The position numbers and the translations under genes were made by a program. A stretch of DNA of 64,000 bases from Bacteroidales bacterium (lineage in GTDB: Bacteria; Bacteroidota; Bacteroidia; Bacteroidales; TTA-H9). The notes beneath the pieces are model-generated. The model saw nothing but the letters and a program-made list of their open reading frames with translations. It was not told where the DNA came from and did not search any database. Of the stretch, positions 9,490 to 18,626 are shown piece by piece (the first letter of the stretch is position 1; each line of letters starts with the position of its first letter). The stretch covers positions 1 through 64,000 of the forward strand of contig JAQVCV010000014.1 of NCBI GenBank assembly GCA_028689615.1, read 5' to 3'.

Positions 9490-12400
9490 ATGAGTAATAT
9501 GATGAAAAACATTTTCAACTTCGGAAAGACGGTATTTTCACTCTGTCTGCTTTTATCCCTGGCTGGTTCTTCCCTGGGGCAGACTGTGGTTACCCTTACA
9601 TTGGAGTCTTCTGCTGATGCAACAGTCAAAGAGGATTACCCCACCCAGAACTTCGGCAGTAACGATGTGTTTGCAGCCGCAGTATTACCACGGACAGGCC
9701 AAATATACAGGGGATTGCTCAGGTTCGACATCCCTGAAACGCTGAAGAATGCTACTATTGTCTCGGCCACTCTGTCGCTTACAGCCTATCTTGTGCAGGG
9801 GCCCGACATCACATGCAGGCTTGCCCCTGCTATAATGGACTGGAATGAAACCACCGTTACCTGGGACGACATCCCTAAGACTGCTGTTAACGGTGCTGTG
9901 ATGGTCCCTCTGCCGGCGGATGGCGGATCGGTTTTCAACCTGAGGATTGATAACATTGTACAGTCATGGGTGCTTGAAGAAATAGAGAATTATGGTTTTG
10001 TGCTTGAAATGATTGATGAGTCAACTGATGATACCGGTATGTCATTCTGGTCGAAAGAGTGCACCACCACCAATCAGCGGCCTAAGCTTACGATTAAATA
10101 TTATTTTCCCGACGATAAATCAGATGATGCCGACGCAAACTATAACTGGACCCAGCAAACAGTGTACGACGACGAAGGAAACATCGTTTCGCAGAGTCGC
10201 CAGTATTTCGACGACCTGGCCAACAATATACAGAACCAGGCCAAGGTGTATAAATATTGCAGCCCTGTTTCGGTTCCGGGCGGGGGAAAACAAACAACCT
10301 GTGCGGACTATATATCGGTTGTTTCCACCTTTTACGACAGGAACCAGCGGCCTGCCCTGACTACACTCCCTACACCTATTTTTGCCAATTATTTCTCATT
10401 TGCCGCCAATGTAATCACCGACCACAATGGCGGCACGTTTGACTATCATGATTTTGAGAATACCGATGTTAACCAGACAAGTATTGGTCATTCTGGTTTA
10501 CTTTATCATTATTATGGTGGATGGAACCCTGTTGATATGTATGCTGACTACTGTCTCTGGCCATATACACGCACAGAATACAGCAGCACCCAGCCGGGTG
10601 CCGTTCGCCATTCCTGTCTAGCCGGTTCCGAGCATACATTCGGTAGTGGACACGAGAGCCAGCAGTACACTTTAATGGGCGATTATACGGAACTTCCGGA
10701 CTATAATCCGTCCAATCTCCCGTTTATTCAAAATACAGGTTTGCTTACCAAAAATGTAGTCATTGACCCGGACGGGAAGGAAGTCATTACTTTTTCTGAC
10801 CATCTCGGCCGGCAGATAGCTTCGTGCAGAAGTGGCAGTGATTTAATCAGTTCTTTAACAATATCTGCTCCTGATACTGACTCTGATTTATGGTATGATG
10901 ACCCAACGGGGGGAAGCTATACAGGAGGGACCAAGATTTGGTATTTTGATTTGCATATACCGGATGGTTGTTACCAGAATAACACACTTACGATGAATCC
11001 GGCTTATAGCTTAAGTCATTATTACAGGATTATTAATTTAAAAACAGACGAATATATTTCTGTTAGTGGGAACATTAATTTTGATTCTGAAGTGATTCCG
11101 TTTCCTGCCGCTGGATTTTACCGTTTAGAGATATTCATTCCCAAGGTAAGTCCTGTAGTATCTCAGCCATATCAGATTAGCCTGGTTAACAATTACTACG
11201 ATTTTTCATACACTTACTATGACTTGAATAATAATGTGCTGACCACCACCCCTCCCGAAGGGGTGAGCAGTCTGCTTCTTGACGCGACCGCCACTTATGA
11301 TTCACGGGGTCTGCCCCGGTCGGCAACTTCACCCGACGAAGGAATAGTCCGGTATATCTACCGGAAGGACGGCCAGATCCGTTGTTCGCAAAATGCGCAG
11401 CAACTCCTCGACGGAACGTTTTCCTACACCAATTACGACGAGTACGGACGCGTTGTAGAATCGGGCATCTCAAGAGAGTCTTCGGTTGTTAGCGCTTTCG
11501 GGACCCTCACCGATGGCGATGCTATTACCCTCGACCCTGTCAATTGCATGGAAAGAAGCTATATCAGCTACGATTTCCCCGACAACACCCTTCAGTCGCT
11601 TTCGGGACTGTCGGCATACTACAAAACCCAGACAAACCTGGCTGGTGCTGTTTCATCAACATCGAATGAGAATGTGACCACCTATTACTCGTACAATACC
11701 GACGGACAGGTGGAATGGATCGTGAGAAATTACCCGGTATTAGGGCCTAAGACCATCAAATATGAATACAACCAGTTGGGGGCCCTGGCCAGCGACCTTT
11801 ACCAGGAAGGGCAAACAATCGAACAGATCAAGCACATTTATACCTACAACCCCAACGGATCGCTCCGAAAAACAGAAACACTCAGACCCTCAGACGAAAT
11901 GGAGCCCCAGTTGCAGTCGCTTTATAAATACTCATACAATGGTTCGCTTAAACGGATGGAAATCGGTCACGGCCGGTTCTCTACCCATTTGCAGGGGATT
12001 GACTATATATACAACTGCAATGGCTGGCTAAAAACGATCAACAGCCCCGAAATGACAACACCCCTGCATATGGTGGCTGATGACCCGGTAGGAGGCGACG
12101 ATAACGATATATTCGGGATGTCGCTCGATTATTATACTCAGGATTATAAAAAGTATAATTTTTATATTACCAGCGATCCGGTCTCATATACCAATTATTA
12201 TGACGGGAAGATTGCTTCTATCCGTTGGAAAATTCAACATGAACTGCCTTATACCAATATAAAAGACTATGCGTATTCCTGGTTCATGGTTTATACCTAT
12301 GACTCCAGGAACTGGTTGAATGAGGCTCTGTTTAAAAAAGTGTTGTTTATTGATCAAAACGGCAACCCCAGCTATTATGATATACGCGATTTCGACGACT

Positions 12401-14001
12401 ATAAGCTCTTCGGCATCACTTACGATGCCAATGGTAATATCAAAACCCTCAGGCGTAATGGCAGTTCGTCGGGCGGGCTCGCCATGGACGACCTCACCTA
12501 CCGTTACGATTATGTCGATCCGACGCAGCCTTCTGCCGGTATCCACAGTAACCGCCTTTACCATGTGAACGACGCCAATGCAACGCAGAATTACCCGGGC
12601 GAACTCACCGACCAGGGAACCTTTTCAACAACCAATATAAGCACTACAAACAATTACCGTTACGATGCTGTTGGTAAGCTTGTAGATGATTTTCAATCAT
12701 TCAGACATTATTTTTACAATGCCTACGGGCATCTGTCCTCAGTATCCGATGGTCGGTATGTTAGTAATATGCTTGGCACATATCAGTACAACGAAAATGG
12801 TTTCAGGTACCACAAAGCAGTATGGACAGGATCGACCTACCTTCATACCTGGTACGTGCACGATGTTTCGGGTAACGTATTGGCGGTTTATGAAGCTTCA
12901 GGCACCAGCCAGACCGGTGCAGGTCTGACTCCTACTTTAACCGAGTTGCCTGTTTACGGAGCTTCCCGTATCGGGCAGATACGACCGGCTGCCGGCACCA
13001 GCCTCTATGAACTCACCGACCACCAGGGCAGCCTTCGTGCCCTGGTAAAACGCGGTACTAATCAGACCGTTGCCATTGCAGCCTACAAAGACTACTACCC
13101 CTACGGCCAGTTGATGCCGGACCGCAACTACCAAACCACCGACTACCGCTACGGCTACCAGGGGCAATATGCCGAAACCGACCCTGAAACCGGCTTTGCT
13201 CATTTCGAAGCCCGCGAATTCGACTCCCGACTCGGCCGCTGGATGGTTCCCGACCCGGCCAGGCAACACTGGAGCCCGTATCTGGGTATGGGCAACAACC
13301 CGGTGAGCAGGGTTGACCCGGATGGGATGAGGGATGGTTGGTGGAAAACCAAAGGGTCAGAAGGCAACCAAACAACAGAGTGGTATCCCGTGGATGAAAT
13401 TGCAGCAGCTAATCCAAACTTGGAATACGTTGGCGATGAAAATTATACTTTCGGAACGGTAGGATTGAATGGACCTACGATCCAAGGATTTCGAGGAAGC
13501 GGAGCAGTTTCTTGCGCAATGGAACGAAGCCTGAATTCAGGTTACAACCCGAACTGGTGGCCCGAAACCAAAAGAGCTATAGAGGGTGGATACCAGGTAA
13601 TAAATGCTTTACTGAACATAACCCAACTCGACATGATGGTGGGGGGTCTCATTGGAGAAATCCCAATTATCCAAATGAGGGCTAGGGCTACAATTACTGC
13701 CGCTAAGGGGGTGGTTCAAGCAGAGAAAGTTAGTGGTTCATATTTATTAAAGTTCCAAAGCGGTAAATTCTACGCAGGTAAGGGCTTAGAGCCTCGAATG
13801 ATGCAATCAATAAATCGTATCGAAACTACATACGGTGACAAGCTTCTAAATAGCACCTTTTATCCAGCATCAAGTACAAAGGCAGCGTTTATTAATGAGC
13901 ATAAATTGATGATGCAATTTGGTGGACCCAAAAGCTTCAACCCTCTATCACCGACTTATAACAAAATATTTTCACCTGGTAGAAATTTAGGAGGGTTTTA
14001 G
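9490..14001 (+). CDS. Module A RHS toxin chain with DNRLRE head and GIY-YIG-type nuclease tip, 1503 aa
   Basis: Domain order: signal peptide (1-30); a DNRLRE/CBM96-like module (about 33-195, with 'YRGLLRFDIPETL' and 'WNETTVTWDDIP'); many YD repeats (about 215-1170); RHS-associated core (1178-1279, with 'HFEAREFDSRLGRWMVPDPA' and 'NNPVSRVDPDG'); and a variable tip (1280-1503). The tip ends in a GIY-YIG-like nuclease: 'YLLKFQSGKFYAGKGLEPRM', a downstream Glu in 'AAFINEHKLMMQFGG', and a final 'YNKIFSPGRN'. In polymorphic RHS toxins the tip is the toxic part and is released inside the shell. The codons become AT-rich shortly after the core, as expected for an exchanged tip. The next gene, 2 bases downstream, is the probable immunity gene. 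The core is closely matched by the orphan gene at 15371. Confidence 0.85.
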   Translation: MSNMMKNIFNFGKTVFSLCLLLSLAGSSLGQTVVTLTLESSADATVKEDYPTQNFGSNDVFAAAVLPRTGQIYRGLLRFDIPETLKNATIVSATLSLTAYLVQGPDITCRLAPAIMDWNETTVTWDDIPKTAVNGAVMVPLPADGGSVFNLRIDNIVQSWVLEEIENYGFVLEMIDESTDDTGMSFWSKECTTTNQRPKLTIKYYFPDDKSDDADANYNWTQQTVYDDEGNIVSQSRQYFDDLANNIQNQAKVYKYCSPVSVPGGGKQTTCADYISVVSTFYDRNQRPALTTLPTPIFANYFSFAANVITDHNGGTFDYHDFENTDVNQTSIGHSGLLYHYYGGWNPVDMYADYCLWPYTRTEYSSTQPGAVRHSCLAGSEHTFGSGHESQQYTLMGDYTELPDYNPSNLPFIQNTGLLTKNVVIDPDGKEVITFSDHLGRQIASCRSGSDLISSLTISAPDTDSDLWYDDPTGGSYTGGTKIWYFDLHIPDGCYQNNTLTMNPAYSLSHYYRIINLKTDEYISVSGNINFDSEVIPFPAAGFYRLEIFIPKVSPVVSQPYQISLVNNYYDFSYTYYDLNNNVLTTTPPEGVSSLLLDATATYDSRGLPRSATSPDEGIVRYIYRKDGQIRCSQNAQQLLDGTFSYTNYDEYGRVVESGISRESSVVSAFGTLTDGDAITLDPVNCMERSYISYDFPDNTLQSLSGLSAYYKTQTNLAGAVSSTSNENVTTYYSYNTDGQVEWIVRNYPVLGPKTIKYEYNQLGALASDLYQEGQTIEQIKHIYTYNPNGSLRKTETLRPSDEMEPQLQSLYKYSYNGSLKRMEIGHGRFSTHLQGIDYIYNCNGWLKTINSPEMTTPLHMVADDPVGGDDNDIFGMSLDYYTQDYKKYNFYITSDPVSYTNYYDGKIASIRWKIQHELPYTNIKDYAYSWFMVYTYDSRNWLNEALFKKVLFIDQNGNPSYYDIRDFDDYKLFGITYDANGNIKTLRRNGSSSGGLAMDDLTYRYDYVDPTQPSAGIHSNRLYHVNDANATQNYPGELTDQGTFSTTNISTTNNYRYDAVGKLVDDFQSFRHYFYNAYGHLSSVSDGRYVSNMLGTYQYNENGFRYHKAVWTGSTYLHTWYVHDVSGNVLAVYEASGTSQTGAGLTPTLTELPVYGASRIGQIRPAAGTSLYELTDHQGSLRALVKRGTNQTVAIAAYKDYYPYGQLMPDRNYQTTDYRYGYQGQYAETDPETGFAHFEAREFDSRLGRWMVPDPARQHWSPYLGMGNNPVSRVDPDGMRDGWWKTKGSEGNQTTEWYPVDEIAAANPNLEYVGDENYTFGTVGLNGPTIQGFRGSGAVSCAMERSLNSGYNPNWWPETKRAIEGGYQVINALLNITQLDMMVGGLIGEIPIIQMRARATITAAKGVVQAEKVSGSYLLKFQSGKFYAGKGLEPRMMQSINRIETTYGDKLLNSTFYPASSTKAAFINEHKLMMQFGGPKSFNPLSPTYNKIFSPGRNLGGF
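13021..13326 (+). repeat. RHS core repeat, copy 1 (module A)
   Basis: These 306 bases encode the RHS-associated core and align without gaps to 15488-15793. By eye I count about 23 differences. The first 60 bases hold about 10 of them, while the last 180 hold about 9, so identity is higher toward the tip junction. Both copies end at the 'DPDG' codons, after which the sequences are unrelated. Confidence 0.9.
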
Positions 14002-14003
14002 TT

Positions 14004-14861
14004 ATGGTAAAAGAAACTAAAGAAGGATTAAAAATTCTTGTAGGAATAAATGGACAGGAGTCTCTATTTATAAACTCCGATAGACTTTCTGACTGTATAA
14101 AATATTTACACAGTAACGATTTACGGTTTATAACAATAAACAGTTTTCAAAATTACAAGGCAAAAGACATTAGTTTTTTGGCTCAGCTTAAAGACTTTTT
14201 AGAAGGGTTATCTATTTTGGAAACACATTATGACTATAGTGTAGTAAACGAATTGCATAAGCTAAAATACCTTGGCATTCCTGATAATGGGAAAGATGTA
14301 ATTGATTTAAAAAACTTTCCTGATATTGAAATGTGCGGTGTTGCATTCTCTGAAAGATTACAAGGTTTAGAATTTTGCAATAATTTGAAAAGCCTTACTG
14401 TTAGTAATTACAAGTCTAAAACCAAAGATTTATCCGCCTTACCATCACTGAGTAATTTAGAGCATTTAAGTTTGATAAAAACAGATATTACCACCTTGCA
14501 GGGTATTAAGAGTTTTAGCAATCTTAAGAAACTTGAAATATTTAGTGCTTCAAAATTGGAAACCATAGCAGCATTGCAAGTCTTATCAAGTGGCCTTGAA
14601 GAAATACAAGTGGAGCAGTGCAAGAAAATAAATGATTTTGAAACTTTAGGGAAAGTGAATTCCCTCAAAAAAATAATACTGTCTGAATCGGGAGAAATTA
14701 AAAGTCTTGCCTTTGTAAAGGACTTGCCCCAGCTTGAATTTATAAGCTTTTGGGGAACGAATGTTTTAGACGGGAATATTAAATACTGTGAGGGTATAAG
14801 CTATGTTGGCTTTGATAATAAAAAGCATTACACCCACAAATCAGAACAGTTTAAGAAATAA
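14004..14861 (+). CDS. Leucine-rich-repeat protein, probable immunity to the GIY-YIG tip
   Basis: This 285-residue protein has no signal peptide and so should be cytoplasmic, where a nuclease would have to be neutralised. From about residue 75 it shows irregular leucine-rich repeats such as 'LPSLSNLEHLSLIKTDITTL', 'FSNLKKLEIFSASKLETI' and 'VNSLKKIILSE'. It begins 2 bases after the RHS toxin stop codon and is followed at once by a terminator, the position of an immunity gene in a polymorphic toxin cassette. LRR proteins are a known class of immunity protein for such toxins. The DNA is AT-rich like the tip. The assignment rests on position and fold type, not on a matched family. Confidence 0.75.
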   Translation: MVKETKEGLKILVGINGQESLFINSDRLSDCIKYLHSNDLRFITINSFQNYKAKDISFLAQLKDFLEGLSILETHYDYSVVNELHKLKYLGIPDNGKDVIDLKNFPDIEMCGVAFSERLQGLEFCNNLKSLTVSNYKSKTKDLSALPSLSNLEHLSLIKTDITTLQGIKSFSNLKKLEIFSASKLETIAALQVLSSGLEEIQVEQCKKINDFETLGKVNSLKKIILSESGEIKSLAFVKDLPQLEFISFWGTNVLDGNIKYCEGISYVGFDNKKHYTHKSEQFKK

Positions 14862-14866
14862 CAATG

Positions 14867-14890
14867 AAGCCCGGCAAGTCCGGGCTTTTT
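14867..14890 (+). terminator. Rho-independent terminator after the module A toxin/immunity pair
   Basis: AAGCCCGG, a CAAGT loop and CCGGGCTT form a perfect 8-bp stem followed by a T run, 5 bases after the immunity stop codon. The first 17 bases are identical to the terminator at the end of module B (38401). Confidence 0.9.
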
Positions 14891-14892
14891 CA

Positions 14893-15240
14893 TTACATAA
14901 TACTCTGAAACTTAGTTTGCTTAATAAAAGCATCAAGGAGAGCGAAAACGTGTTGTTTGTCGTTCTCTTTTAGTTTTTGTATATCCAGAATTTTATTTAC
15001 AATGCTATTTTCTAAAAGAATATCGGTAGAGCCTACCAAATAATCCAAAGACACTTCAAGGGCTTCGGCCAATTGTGTGGCCATTTTTATGGACGGTTTT
15101 ACTTCGTCACGTTCATATCTGCCAATCACAGCACCGTGAACCCCCACGAGTTTACCCACATCGTCCTGCGACATTTTTTAATCTTTTCTCACTTCCGTGA
15201 GCCGTTTACCCATGCTGGCTAAATCGCGGGCATCCTGCAT
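14893..15240 (-). pseudogene. XRE-family helix-turn-helix regulator interrupted by a TAA codon
   Basis: Reading leftward from ATG 15240, the frame gives 'MQDARDLASMGKRLTEVRKD', then a stop codon (TAA, 15178-15180), then continues in frame as 'KMSQDDVGKLVGVHGAVIGR' to the end at 14893. The combined sequence is a normal Cro/C1-type HTH domain of about 115 residues with a C-terminal helix; the stop falls in the first helix. One base change (for example AAA to TAA) explains it. A shorter product could start at ATG 15174, but it would lack helix 1, so DNA binding is doubtful. The gene faces the terminator of module A and has a perfect palindrome upstream. A sequencing or assembly error cannot be excluded. 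Confidence 0.75.
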
Positions 15241-15282
15241 AGGAACAACCGAATCACTTCCATTGAATTAACAGCGATGTTG

Positions 15283-15298
15283 TTGAGTATATACTCAA
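15283..15298. promoter_or_regulatory. Perfect 16-bp palindrome, probable operator of the XRE regulator
   Basis: TTGAGTATATACTCAA is a perfect palindrome. It lies 42 bases upstream of the XRE ATG (15240) and 72 bases before the orphan tip gene (15371), so it could control both. Dimeric Cro/C1-type proteins bind sites of this size. The functional claim is inference from position. Confidence 0.55.
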
Positions 15299-15370
15299 AC
15301 CAGATTTTCAATCACCCAATCTGTTCTCAATTACGTCGAATCTTTTACCTTTGCATAAAATCAGTCTTTA

Positions 15371-16072
15371 ATGCATCCTAGTTCCAATGCGCTTAAGTTA
15401 ATAACCGTTTTCATCATGCTTTTTGCATGCCAAGTTCTTTATGGCATGGGCTCTGGGAATGAAAAGTCTGTAAAACAGGAAGATATACACCAGGGCAGCC
15501 TTCGGGCCCTTGTAAAACGTGGCACCAACCATACCGTTGCTCTTGCTGCCTATAAAGACTACTACCCCTACGGCCAGTTGATGCCTGGGCGCAACTACCA
15601 AACCACCGGTTACCGCAACGGCTACCAGGGGCAATATGCCGAAACCGACCCTGAAACCGGCTTTGCTCATTTCGAAGCCCGCGAATTCGACTCCCGCCTC
15701 GGCCGCTGGATGGTTCCCGACCCTGCCAGGCAACATTGGAGCCCATATCTGGGTATGGGCAACAACCCGGTGAGCGGGGTGGACCCGGATGGGCGCTTTT
15801 TTACTAAAAATGAAACAGAAAGAAGAGAGCACGTATATACAACAAATGATGGGAATCCAAATACAGTAATTGTTCCTGACAATAAACTTCAGGCATTTAT
15901 ATGGGGAATTACTCATACGGATCCCAATGACATGGTTCCTCCAGCTTGGAATTATGGGTGGCACAAGTTTTTAATATGCAGAGATCCGGAAGGAATAAAT
16001 CATGTGCAAGCATACAAAAAGGCATGCAACTTGGATGAACTTGCAGGGTTAATTTTAACAAAAAGAAAATAA
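15371..16072 (+). CDS. Orphan RHS core-plus-tip protein with its own lipoprotein-like signal
   Basis: This 233-residue protein joins three parts. Residues 1-20 are a hydrophobic signal with a possible lipobox ('LFAC'). Residues 40-141 are an RHS-associated core that matches residues 1178-1279 of the module A toxin chain at about 92% DNA identity with no gaps. Residues 142-233 are a different, unrecognised tip containing 'VPPAWNYGWHKFLICRDPEG'. Classical orphan tips lack a start or signal and serve as a store for recombination. Here the core has acquired an export signal and a full reading frame, so it may be expressed alone. No separate immunity gene is obvious; the next gene is the only candidate. 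Confidence 0.75.
   Translation: MHPSSNALKLITVFIMLFACQVLYGMGSGNEKSVKQEDIHQGSLRALVKRGTNHTVALAAYKDYYPYGQLMPGRNYQTTGYRNGYQGQYAETDPETGFAHFEAREFDSRLGRWMVPDPARQHWSPYLGMGNNPVSGVDPDGRFFTKNETERREHVYTTNDGNPNTVIVPDNKLQAFIWGITHTDPNDMVPPAWNYGWHKFLICRDPEGINHVQAYKKACNLDELAGLILTKRK
15488..15793 (+). repeat. RHS core repeat, copy 2 (orphan tip)
   Basis: Partner of the repeat at 13021-13326, at a constant offset of 2,467 bases. Homologous recombination between the two would swap the GIY-YIG tip for the orphan tip and delete the immunity gene, terminator and XRE gene in between. Confidence 0.9.
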
Positions 16073-16125
16073 ACAGAAAAATAAACACCAAATAAACCAA
16101 TCACCTTTCAAAATAATTATTAAGC

Positions 16126-16866
16126 ATGAAAAGAACAATCCTTTTATTGATCCTGTTGTGTGGGAAATTTGCGCTGCTTTTCAGCCAGATCGACGAAGCG
16201 AAGAATTATGTCGTATTCTATACCGACTCGGTACTCTATGCCAGGAATATCGAGTTCGAGACACCAGCATTCGCGGAGAACTACCTTGCCGTGGACTCGT
16301 TAAAAATTAATCCGGACCATGTAAAATATTTCAAGTGCGAGACAGGATTTTACGCGAACATTAAGTCGTTAAATCCCAACGGGCAATCGTCCTTCGTACA
16401 GCGAATCAGGCGGGGGAAGATCAACCTTTACAAGGATGATTTTTGGGTTTCTTCGCCAATGTTTGTTGGGGCAAATGGCATGTACAGTCCGGGAGTACCA
16501 ACGCGGATGACAATACAGTACTACGAGAAAGAAAACGAAACGATAAAAAAGGCAAAATACAAAAATCTGAAGCTGGATTTAGCCGACAACCCACGTAGTA
16601 TGGACGCATTAAACCAGTTCAAAAAGATTAGAAATACACAAGTGGTCCTCTACCTAATCGGGGGCGCCTTGCTCGTGTCAGGCACTATTGGTTTGATTAA
16701 CCACGCCGAAAATTCTAACAACAATTCTTCCGACAACAACCGATCTGCCAGAGTCCTTCCCACAGCTGCTGTAATATCAGGTGTAACCTGCTTTTTCATC
16801 AATTATATTATTGATCTACAGAAACCAAGGAAAATCAAAAAGGCAATTGAAATATACAATGAGTAA
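16126..16866 (+). CDS. Unknown exported protein with C-terminal membrane segments
   Basis: I do not recognise this 246-residue protein. It starts with a Sec signal (about residues 1-20, ending 'LLFSQ'), has a soluble part to about residue 165, then two hydrophobic segments (about 167-187 and 208-228) separated by an Asn/Ser-rich linker ('NSNNNSSDNNRS'), and a short basic tail. It lies 53 bases after the orphan tip gene on the same strand. It could be the immunity protein for that tip if the tip acts at the envelope, or an unrelated envelope protein. The sequence does not decide. Confidence 0.6.
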   Translation: MKRTILLLILLCGKFALLFSQIDEAKNYVVFYTDSVLYARNIEFETPAFAENYLAVDSLKINPDHVKYFKCETGFYANIKSLNPNGQSSFVQRIRRGKINLYKDDFWVSSPMFVGANGMYSPGVPTRMTIQYYEKENETIKKAKYKNLKLDLADNPRSMDALNQFKKIRNTQVVLYLIGGALLVSGTIGLINHAENSNNNSSDNNRSARVLPTAAVISGVTCFFINYIIDLQKPRKIKKAIEIYNE

Positions 16867-17426
16867 GCATAACGAATCGATTTGAGATAATGTACCAGAT
16901 AATTGCCAGAAGGGAGCATTAGGCCGTTTCGCTTGTGGCGACTTTTATACACGTTATGACTCTCGGCACGATTGACCTATAGTTAGAATAGTTCTTGTTG
17001 AGAGCTACGTGATTAGCGAATATGAGAATTGTTCAGAATAAATCCCTACTAATGCCGAACTTTTCTTACAAAAAGTATTTTCGAACTATTATCACCTATG
17101 GCAATCACTCTGATCTCTAGACTAGTGTCGCTTTGCTCTCTCAGTTTAAAGGTTCAATGTCTTGCTTTTTTACTAAAAACCTGCATCTTTTGAATCAAAA
17201 AAAGAACGAGATATTCAGCAAACTTTGGATTAAGTTTCTTTCATCAAATCGACTGATAGCCAAGCAATAAACAAATCAAAGAAATAATAATTGTTACGAA
17301 AGTCTGAATAACAGTATTCGGTTTATGACATTCAATTCGCAAGGAGAAAAAAACCCAATTACGCCTCTTGAGGTCTAAAATTTAGCTTCATTGAGGCAAA
17401 ACAACTGCTCATTGATATTATTTTCT
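16867..17426. other. Intergenic region between the orphan tip locus and the end of the secretion operon
   Basis: These 560 AT-rich bases lie between converging genes. I see no gene, tRNA or clear stem-loop with a T run. A weak minus-strand structure with GCCTC/GAGGC arms near 17363-17398, followed by a T run at about 17347, could end the secretion operon, but the support is poor. Confidence 0.4.
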
Positions 17427-18575
17427 TCATTCCAGAGCACTTCCCATCTGAAATACGGGCATATACATAGCAACCAGAATAACACCTACAAATACTCCGA
17501 TTAAAAGAATAATAAGAGGCTCCAGAATCCCCATCAACACCGATGCTTGATGTTCAACTTCATCAGTATATTGCTGTTTCAGAACACCAGCCATTTCATC
17601 AATCTTATTGACTTCCTCAGCTACGCGCATCAATGCCAGAAATCTGGAATCGAAAATTGGATGCTTTGCGGCCGCGTCCCGGAAACGGGCCCCGGAAGTG
17701 ATATCTGCTTCAATCTGTTCAATGGCTAATACCAGTGGGAAAAAGTTAATCATCTCTCTTGACAGGCTTAATGTTCTGACAAGCGGAACCTTTGAGGAAA
17801 GAAGTAGCTCCAGTGCCATACAAAACCTCGCCATGTGAAGGTTAAGGATCAAGGGACCAATATAGGGTAGCTTAAGGGTATTCTCCTGGAAAAAAAGTTT
17901 AACCCTTTTATGATTTCTGTATTTCAAAAAAAGAAAGAAAGCAGCTAGTAATACAAGTAGAAAGGCACCATAACAATGGCTTATTATTCCTGACACTTTT
18001 ATTACCAACAGGGTAAGGCCGGGTAATTGTTTGTCGAGCCGGAGAAATACATCCTGAAACATAGGGACAACAAAGCTTAGCATGAAAACCACAGCAGCAA
18101 AGGCAGTAAACATAACAAAAATTGGGTAACTAAGAAGCCCGGTCACCTTTTTCCTGTTTTGTTCGCGTTTTTGATAATAAGCAGCGAGTTCGGTCATCAC
18201 CTTACCTAGTTGGCCGCTTTCCTCACCAACATTTACAGCAGCAATTTCGAAGCCACTAAAAAGTCCAGTTAAGCTAAAAGAATGAGACAATGAGTTTCCG
18301 TTAATTAGATTTTGATAAACTTGTTCAATTGCCTTACGTAAAGCTTTATCCTTCACTCCATCAAGAATCAACTTGAGTGTGCTAACCAAATCAACACCTG
18401 AGTTAATCAGTGTACTCATATCTTTGTAGAATGCTGATTTCCCTTTGTTTTTTATTCCTGACCCAAAAGGAAGTGCTACCTCCATATTTAATATCTTTTT
18501 TAAAACGTCAACTCTCATGCTTTTTTTTTGCCTGGGTTTATCCTTGTGGCGAACAGTAAATGAGATATCAGCCAT
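17427..18575 (-). CDS. gspF: GspF/PilC-like inner-membrane platform protein
   Basis: This 382-residue protein has the GspF/PilC layout: a short N-terminal region, a first GspF domain (about 47-170, with 'FYKDMSTLINSGV' and 'AAVNVGEESGQLGKVMTELA'), two membrane segments (about 152-172 and 194-216), a second GspF domain (about 250-365, with 'FCMALELLLSSKVPLVRTLS' and 'ALMRVAEEVNKIDEMAGVL'), and a last membrane segment ('IILLIGVFVGVILVAMYMPV'). The family forms the membrane platform that couples the ATPase to pseudopilin assembly in type II secretion and type IV pili. It is the last gene of the 13-gene operon, 51 bases after the J-like pseudopilin. Confidence 0.93.
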   Translation of the reverse strand: MADISFTVRHKDKPRQKKSMRVDVLKKILNMEVALPFGSGIKNKGKSAFYKDMSTLINSGVDLVSTLKLILDGVKDKALRKAIEQVYQNLINGNSLSHSFSLTGLFSGFEIAAVNVGEESGQLGKVMTELAAYYQKREQNRKKVTGLLSYPIFVMFTAFAAVVFMLSFVVPMFQDVFLRLDKQLPGLTLLVIKVSGIISHCYGAFLLVLLAAFFLFLKYRNHKRVKLFFQENTLKLPYIGPLILNLHMARFCMALELLLSSKVPLVRTLSLSREMINFFPLVLAIEQIEADITSGARFRDAAAKHPIFDSRFLALMRVAEEVNKIDEMAGVLKQQYTDEVEHQASVLMGILEPLIILLIGVFVGVILVAMYMPVFQMGSALE

Positions 18576-18626
18576 ATTTGGAATAATTATTTTATAATAG
18601 AATAGAAAACTAATCTAACACACTAA

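Noticed and set aside
15398-15964. A 188-codon minus-strand frame opposite the orphan RHS tip
   Set aside because: It is the reverse shadow of the conserved RHS core; the same shadow appears opposite the module A core.
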